Shown here: positions 19,738 to 22,212 of the stretch, in pieces | How the letters are laid out: every line of letters starts with the position of its first letter | How positions within the stretch are numbered: the first letter of the stretch is position 1 | Assembly: GCA_036475545.1 (NCBI GenBank) | Contig: JAZGAE010000143.1 | Coordinates: forward strand, 1-22,212 | Direction: 5' to 3' | Origin: JAZGAE01 sp036475545 | GTDB taxonomy: Bacteria; Pseudomonadota; Alphaproteobacteria; DATDPM01 | DNA length: 22,212 nucleotides | Notes under the pieces: model-generated | The model's input: only the letters and a program-made list of their open reading frames with translations | What the model was told of the DNA's origin: nothing | The model's database searches: none | Program-made: the position numbers and the translations under genes

Positions 19738-19751
19738 TTGATTCAGATCAA
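19738..19751 (+). promoter_or_regulatory. FNR/FixK-type binding site
   Basis: TTGATTCAGATCAA is a perfect match to the TTGAT-N4-ATCAA consensus of FNR/ANR/FixK regulators. Its centre is at 19744.5, so a class II promoter would start near 19786; CATTGT at 19774-19779 is at the right place for a -10 element (weak match). The start codon of the 34-aa membrane protein lies at 19803, with GGGAG between. This indicates activation at low oxygen. Confidence 0.8.
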
Positions 19752-19802
19752 TGCACGGCCCGTCTTTCCCCGGCATTGTCGAGCAAAATTCGGGAGATGG
19801 AG

Positions 19803-19907
19803 ATGACAAGCGGAGAGATCGGTTTTTTGATTCTTGTCGTTGCCGGGATGAGCGCCTTTTGCCTGACGCTGGCCTGGACGAGTTGGATGAACGCGCGAGG
19901 CAAGTAG
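19803..19907 (+). CDS. 34-aa single-span membrane protein under FNR-type control
   Basis: A tiny protein with a short polar N-terminus (MTSGE), one hydrophobic helix (IGFLILVVAGMSAFCLTLAW, about residues 6-25) and a basic end (NARGK), predicted to sit in the inner membrane with the C-terminus inside. The ATG at 19803 has GGGAG 6 bases upstream; an ATG two codons earlier overlaps that site and is less likely. It has its own regulatory set: a perfect FNR/FixK box upstream and a strong terminator at 19996-20021, so it is a monocistronic unit. Size, topology and oxygen-linked control resemble accessory peptides of terminal oxidases such as CcoM (cbb3) or CydX (bd), but I see no sequence identity that proves this. 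Confidence 0.75.
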   Translation: MTSGEIGFLILVVAGMSAFCLTLAWTSWMNARGK

Positions 19908-19995
19908 CCGAGGCCCCCCGCTCACGCGTTCGAGATTAGCTTCGCGATCTCACTGATCTGCGGAGGTTACGAGTTTTCCCGAGGCCAAACGGGAC

Positions 19996-20021
19996 TGCCC
20001 CGCTCCAGCGGGGCATTTTTT
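19996..20021 (+). terminator. Intrinsic terminator
   Basis: TGCCCCGC, loop TCCA, GCGGGGCA, then six T residues (20016-20021). An ideal rho-independent terminator about 90 bases after the 34-aa membrane protein gene. On the opposite strand no T run follows, so it is directional. Confidence 0.93.
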
Positions 20022-20409
20022 GTCTTCTGCCTCCGTCATGAGCGGCAAGGGGCGGAAACGATCCCGAGCGCCGCGGCGGTGGCGGAACGCCGCGGTGGTC
20101 GCTGACCGTACCGCCGGCCTGCCCGTTTAGCGGCGCGGCGGGGACGCCTGGCGCCGCGATGCGGCCAGACGAGCTGCTGGCGGCTGGCGCCAGTGAGGCG
20201 CGGGCGGTGCGGTCGCGGGCATCCCGGGTCGTTGAAGAACGAAAAAATAGACCGTCGAAACAGGGCTTAGGGCCATCGCGTTTGCAAAAGCCGGATGATG
20301 CGAAGCCCACGGGGACCGCGCCCGAGCCGATTTGAGGTATGCTGTCCGCCGGTCGCGCTCGGCGCGTCGCGCGCGAGTCGGCGACGAGGAACGAGACTGG
20401 AATCGACCG
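20022..20409. other. Spacer without recognised gene
   Basis: About 390 bases between the terminator and the exported-protein gene. It is GC-rich and contains several CTGGCGCC/GGCGCCAG inverted motifs (20147-20191) and a short A-rich tract near 20240. A 58-codon plus-strand frame starts at 20159, but it uses codons rare in this genome (AAA AAT AGA) and has no family match. The promoter of the next gene should be at its right end, but I cannot place it. Confidence 0.4.
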
Positions 20410-20709
20410 ATGAAGCGACGAATGAAGTTAATCATCGCGGCGGGCCTTTATCTGGCGGTGGCGCTGCCGGCCACGGCGGCGGAGTACGGGGCGGGGCTCG
20501 CGACGCCCTTGGGCGATCGCTACCTGCTGTTGGAGCTCTACCAGCCGGACCGGAACCTTAACGTGTCCGACCCGTACCTCAACGTGTTGTTCGACACCCA
20601 AAACGGGCGCTCGTGGACGCTGCGCTACACGCTTCGGCCGGGCACCAACGAGCGGGGTTTCGTGTGGGTCGAAATCCCCTTCGCCGCGCCGGCGAAGGGT
20701 TCGAGGTAG
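20410..20709 (+). CDS. Small exported protein, unknown function
   Basis: A 99-aa protein with a clear Sec signal peptide: basic MKRRMK, hydrophobic LIIAAGLYLAVALP and an ATA cleavage site giving a mature chain starting near AEYGAG at residue 24. The mature part (about 76 aa) contains GDRYLLLELYQPDRNLNVSD and WTLRYTLRPGTNERGFVWVE, with alternating hydrophobic residues suggesting beta strands. I recognise no family. The frame is open upstream to 20332, but the signal peptide fixes the start at 20410 or at Met5. A modest GGAA lies about 9 bases upstream. It is followed on the same strand by a lipoprotein gene, so the pair may form an envelope operon. Confidence 0.75.
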   Translation: MKRRMKLIIAAGLYLAVALPATAAEYGAGLATPLGDRYLLLELYQPDRNLNVSDPYLNVLFDTQNGRSWTLRYTLRPGTNERGFVWVEIPFAAPAKGSR

Positions 20710-20870
20710 CCGCGCCGCCGACGCTCGTGGACGAATGCCGCCACGAGCCAAGTCCCGCCGGGGCTCAGGCGGAACGGCGGGAGTCCGGCGGCACGGACGG
20801 CGCCAAGTTCAGTCCGGCGACCTTGCCGGCCTCTTCTTTCGAATCCCTGGGAGGCGACAACACCACGACC

Positions 20871-21599
20871 ATGCCAGCAGGCGGCTCGATAGGTTCACGA
20901 AGCGATGTGCGGACCGGCGCTGTCTTCGCCTCGGTTGGCGCCGCGCTCCTCGCTCTCGCCGCCGTGCTTGGGGCGTGCTCGGCCATGGGCGACCAGGAGA
21001 AGAAGCCGGTGGAGATCTGGCGGTCGGGCGAGCAGTTCGTGCGGATCGAGCCCCCGGAGGTGCCCGAGACCGTTGCGCTTCCTCCCAACGTGCACCCGGT
21101 GCGCGTTTCCGCCGACCAGTTGCGGAATGGCTTGCGGCGCATCGGCGTGCGGCACTCGCCCGGTGATGAGCCCCGGCCGTTGTTCGAACCGGCTTCGCTG
21201 GAGGCGCTGGGTCGCGGCCTCGAGGCCGGACTGGCGCGGGCCCGGCCCGATCAGGACGTAACCTTCGCCGTCGAGCAACGCTACAGGGGATTCCTCGGCC
21301 TCACCGATACCAGGGTGATCTCGGGCCGCATGTTTTATTCGGGCGGCTGGCTGCACCTGATCTTCGGTTCGGTGCTGCGGGAGGATGTCGCGGACGACGA
21401 CTTGCACTTCGACCCCTACCGGCCGGGGCGACGCTACGCCAGCGAGCGCATGGATGTGACCCTGTGGGCGGCGCCTGGGGCCGGCGTCTACCGGGCGCCC
21501 GGGGTCGAGCGCGACGACTGGCTCGTGTTCGCTCCGCAGGCCTTGGCGGCGCGCCCGCCGGCGCCGCCGGCCCCGCCGCCAGCCTACTGGCCGCGGTAG
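20871..21599 (+). CDS. Putative lipoprotein, unknown function
   Basis: A 242-aa protein with an N-terminal hydrophobic segment (VFASVGAALLALAAVLGAC) ending in a lipobox with Cys36, so probably lipidated and anchored in the envelope. The mature region has VHPVRVSADQLRNGLRRIGV near 75, PRPLFEPASLEALGRGLEAG near 101, PDQDVTFAVEQRYRG near 126 and SGRMFYSGGWLHLIFGSVL near 151, then a proline-rich end (PPAPPAPPPAYWPR). This pattern matches, from memory, uncharacterised proteobacterial lipoproteins; I cannot name a domain. The frame is open back to 20613, but the start at 20871 places the lipobox at a normal distance. GGGAGG lies about 15 bases upstream, rather far. It follows the small exported protein and precedes the rhomboid gene. 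Confidence 0.75.
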   Translation: MPAGGSIGSRSDVRTGAVFASVGAALLALAAVLGACSAMGDQEKKPVEIWRSGEQFVRIEPPEVPETVALPPNVHPVRVSADQLRNGLRRIGVRHSPGDEPRPLFEPASLEALGRGLEAGLARARPDQDVTFAVEQRYRGFLGLTDTRVISGRMFYSGGWLHLIFGSVLREDVADDDLHFDPYRPGRRYASERMDVTLWAAPGAGVYRAPGVERDDWLVFAPQALAARPPAPPAPPPAYWPR

Positions 21600-21673
21600 G
21601 GCCGGAGGCCTGGACTCTGGCGGACCGATGGGCAGGGGTGGAGTGGCGGTTGGCATACTCGATCCTGTATCTA

Positions 21674-21713
21674 TCTCTTTAGTCGAGCCATGATCTCTCT
21701 AGTCGAGCCATGA
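21674..21713. repeat. 20-bp tandem duplication covering the rhomboid start
   Basis: Copies at 21674-21693 and 21694-21713 differ at one base (T versus C at their sixth position). Each contains AGTCGAGCCATGA, so the start-codon region itself is duplicated. The second ATG opens the rhomboid frame; the first opens a seven-codon frame. Confidence 0.93.
21690..21713 (+). CDS. Seven-codon ORF overlapping the rhomboid start
   Basis: ATG at 21690 encodes MISLVEP and its TGA (21711-21713) overlaps the rhomboid ATG as ATGA, a classic translational-coupling arrangement. It arose from the 20-bp duplication. It may act as a leader that re-initiates ribosomes at 21710, or be silent. Confidence 0.3.
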   Translation: MISLVEP

Positions 21714-22212
21714 TACCGCTACACGACGATAACCCGACGGTGCTGAGGCCGATCGTGACGGTCGGCATCATCGCCGCCTGCGTGGTGTTTTTCCTCTGGG
21801 AGCTGTCGCTCTCGCCGGCCGAAGCGGAGCGGGCCATCTACGGCTTCGGTCTTGTGCCCGCGGTGCTCTTTGGCGAGCGCGCCCTGCCTGCAGGGGTGGC
21901 CGCGATCCCGCCCGCGCTTTCGGTGATCACCTCCATGTTCCTCCATGGCGGCTGGATGCATCTTGGCGGCAACATGCTGTACCTTTGGATCTTCGGGAAC
22001 AACATCGAGGACGCGATGGGGCACGTCCGCTTCGTCGTGTTCTACCTGCTGTGCGGCGCCGCCGCGGCGCTTGCCCAGGGGATTCAGGATCCGGGCTCGA
22101 CGGTCCCGATGATCGGCGCCAGCGGAGCGATCGGCGGCATCCTCGGCGGCTACCTTCTGCTGTTTCCCCGCGCGCGCGTGCTCGTGCTGATACCGCTCGG
22201 GTTCTTCATGCA
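21710..22212 (+). CDS. Rhomboid-family intramembrane serine protease, partial
   Basis: The first 167 residues of a rhomboid protein; the 3' end lies beyond the window. Visible features: a first membrane helix near 14-32 (IVTVGIIAACVVFFLWEL), an extended loop, then FLHGGWMHLGGNMLYLWIFGNNIEDAMG near 77-104 with His84 and Asn88 of the rhomboid H-x-x-x-N motif, another helix near 107-123, and IGASGAIGGILGGY near 135-148 with catalytic Ser138 in GxSG. The second catalytic His, in a later helix, is not reached. Such enzymes cleave membrane substrates; the partner here is unknown. No strong ribosome site precedes the ATG, so coupling to the overlapping seven-codon frame or a later start is possible. 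Confidence 0.92.
   Translation, partial: MIPLHDDNPTVLRPIVTVGIIAACVVFFLWELSLSPAEAERAIYGFGLVPAVLFGERALPAGVAAIPPALSVITSMFLHGGWMHLGGNMLYLWIFGNNIEDAMGHVRFVVFYLLCGAAAALAQGIQDPGSTVPMIGASGAIGGILGGYLLLFPRARVLVLIPLGFFM

Noticed and set aside
20159..20335. 58-codon plus-strand frame
   Set aside because: Rare-codon run, no clear ribosome site and no family; likely chance.

Overview
GC-rich chromosomal DNA from a proteobacterium, most likely an alphaproteobacterium of the Rhodospirillales kind. This is inferred from protein style and gene content, not proven: a class I aldolase with a PPi-type phosphofructokinase, the NadA/NadB route to NAD, a short XRE regulator ending in a GPGVRW-type tail, and a small CxxC zinc-ribbon protein. 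No rRNA, tRNA, CRISPR array, transposase or integrase was recognised.

Layout. (1) Positions 170-5217, minus strand: a central-carbon cluster transcribed pfp > pgk > rpe > class I fba. An unusually long spacer between rpe and fba carries five 17-bp tandem repeats. (2) About 5218-7624: a gene-poor stretch with several AT-rich patches and one small XRE-type regulator; possibly acquired or decayed DNA. (3) 7625-11989, plus strand: an unusual SAM-dependent methyltransferase-like protein with a Cys cluster, a 933-aa hybrid histidine kinase (three PAS, one GAF, HisKA, HATPase, receiver), and the second half of a CBS-pair protein that looks like a gene relic. (4) 12166-18567, minus strand: nadB, a YihY/BrkB membrane protein, nadA, an eIF2B-alpha-like protein whose isomerase cysteine position appears to be serine, and a single-span membrane protein. 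(5) 18826-20021, plus strand: a 56-aa zinc-ribbon protein, a decayed archaeal-type methionine adenosyltransferase, and a compact unit of perfect FNR/FixK-type box, 34-aa single-span membrane protein and strong intrinsic terminator. (6) 20410-22212, plus strand: a small exported protein, a lipoprotein, and the start of a rhomboid-family protease that runs off the right edge.

Functional picture. The left cluster serves glycolysis/gluconeogenesis and pentose-phosphate or Calvin-type sugar interconversion, with a reversible PPi-linked step. nadA and nadB make quinolinate for NAD; nadC is not in the window. The most novel-looking items are the FNR-box 34-aa membrane protein, the Cys-cluster methyltransferase beside the hybrid kinase, the eIF2B-like protein with the altered active site, the two N-terminally truncated relics whose homology begins beside GC-rich inverted repeats, and the duplicated start region of the rhomboid gene. 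No complete, clearly new multi-gene system was found.
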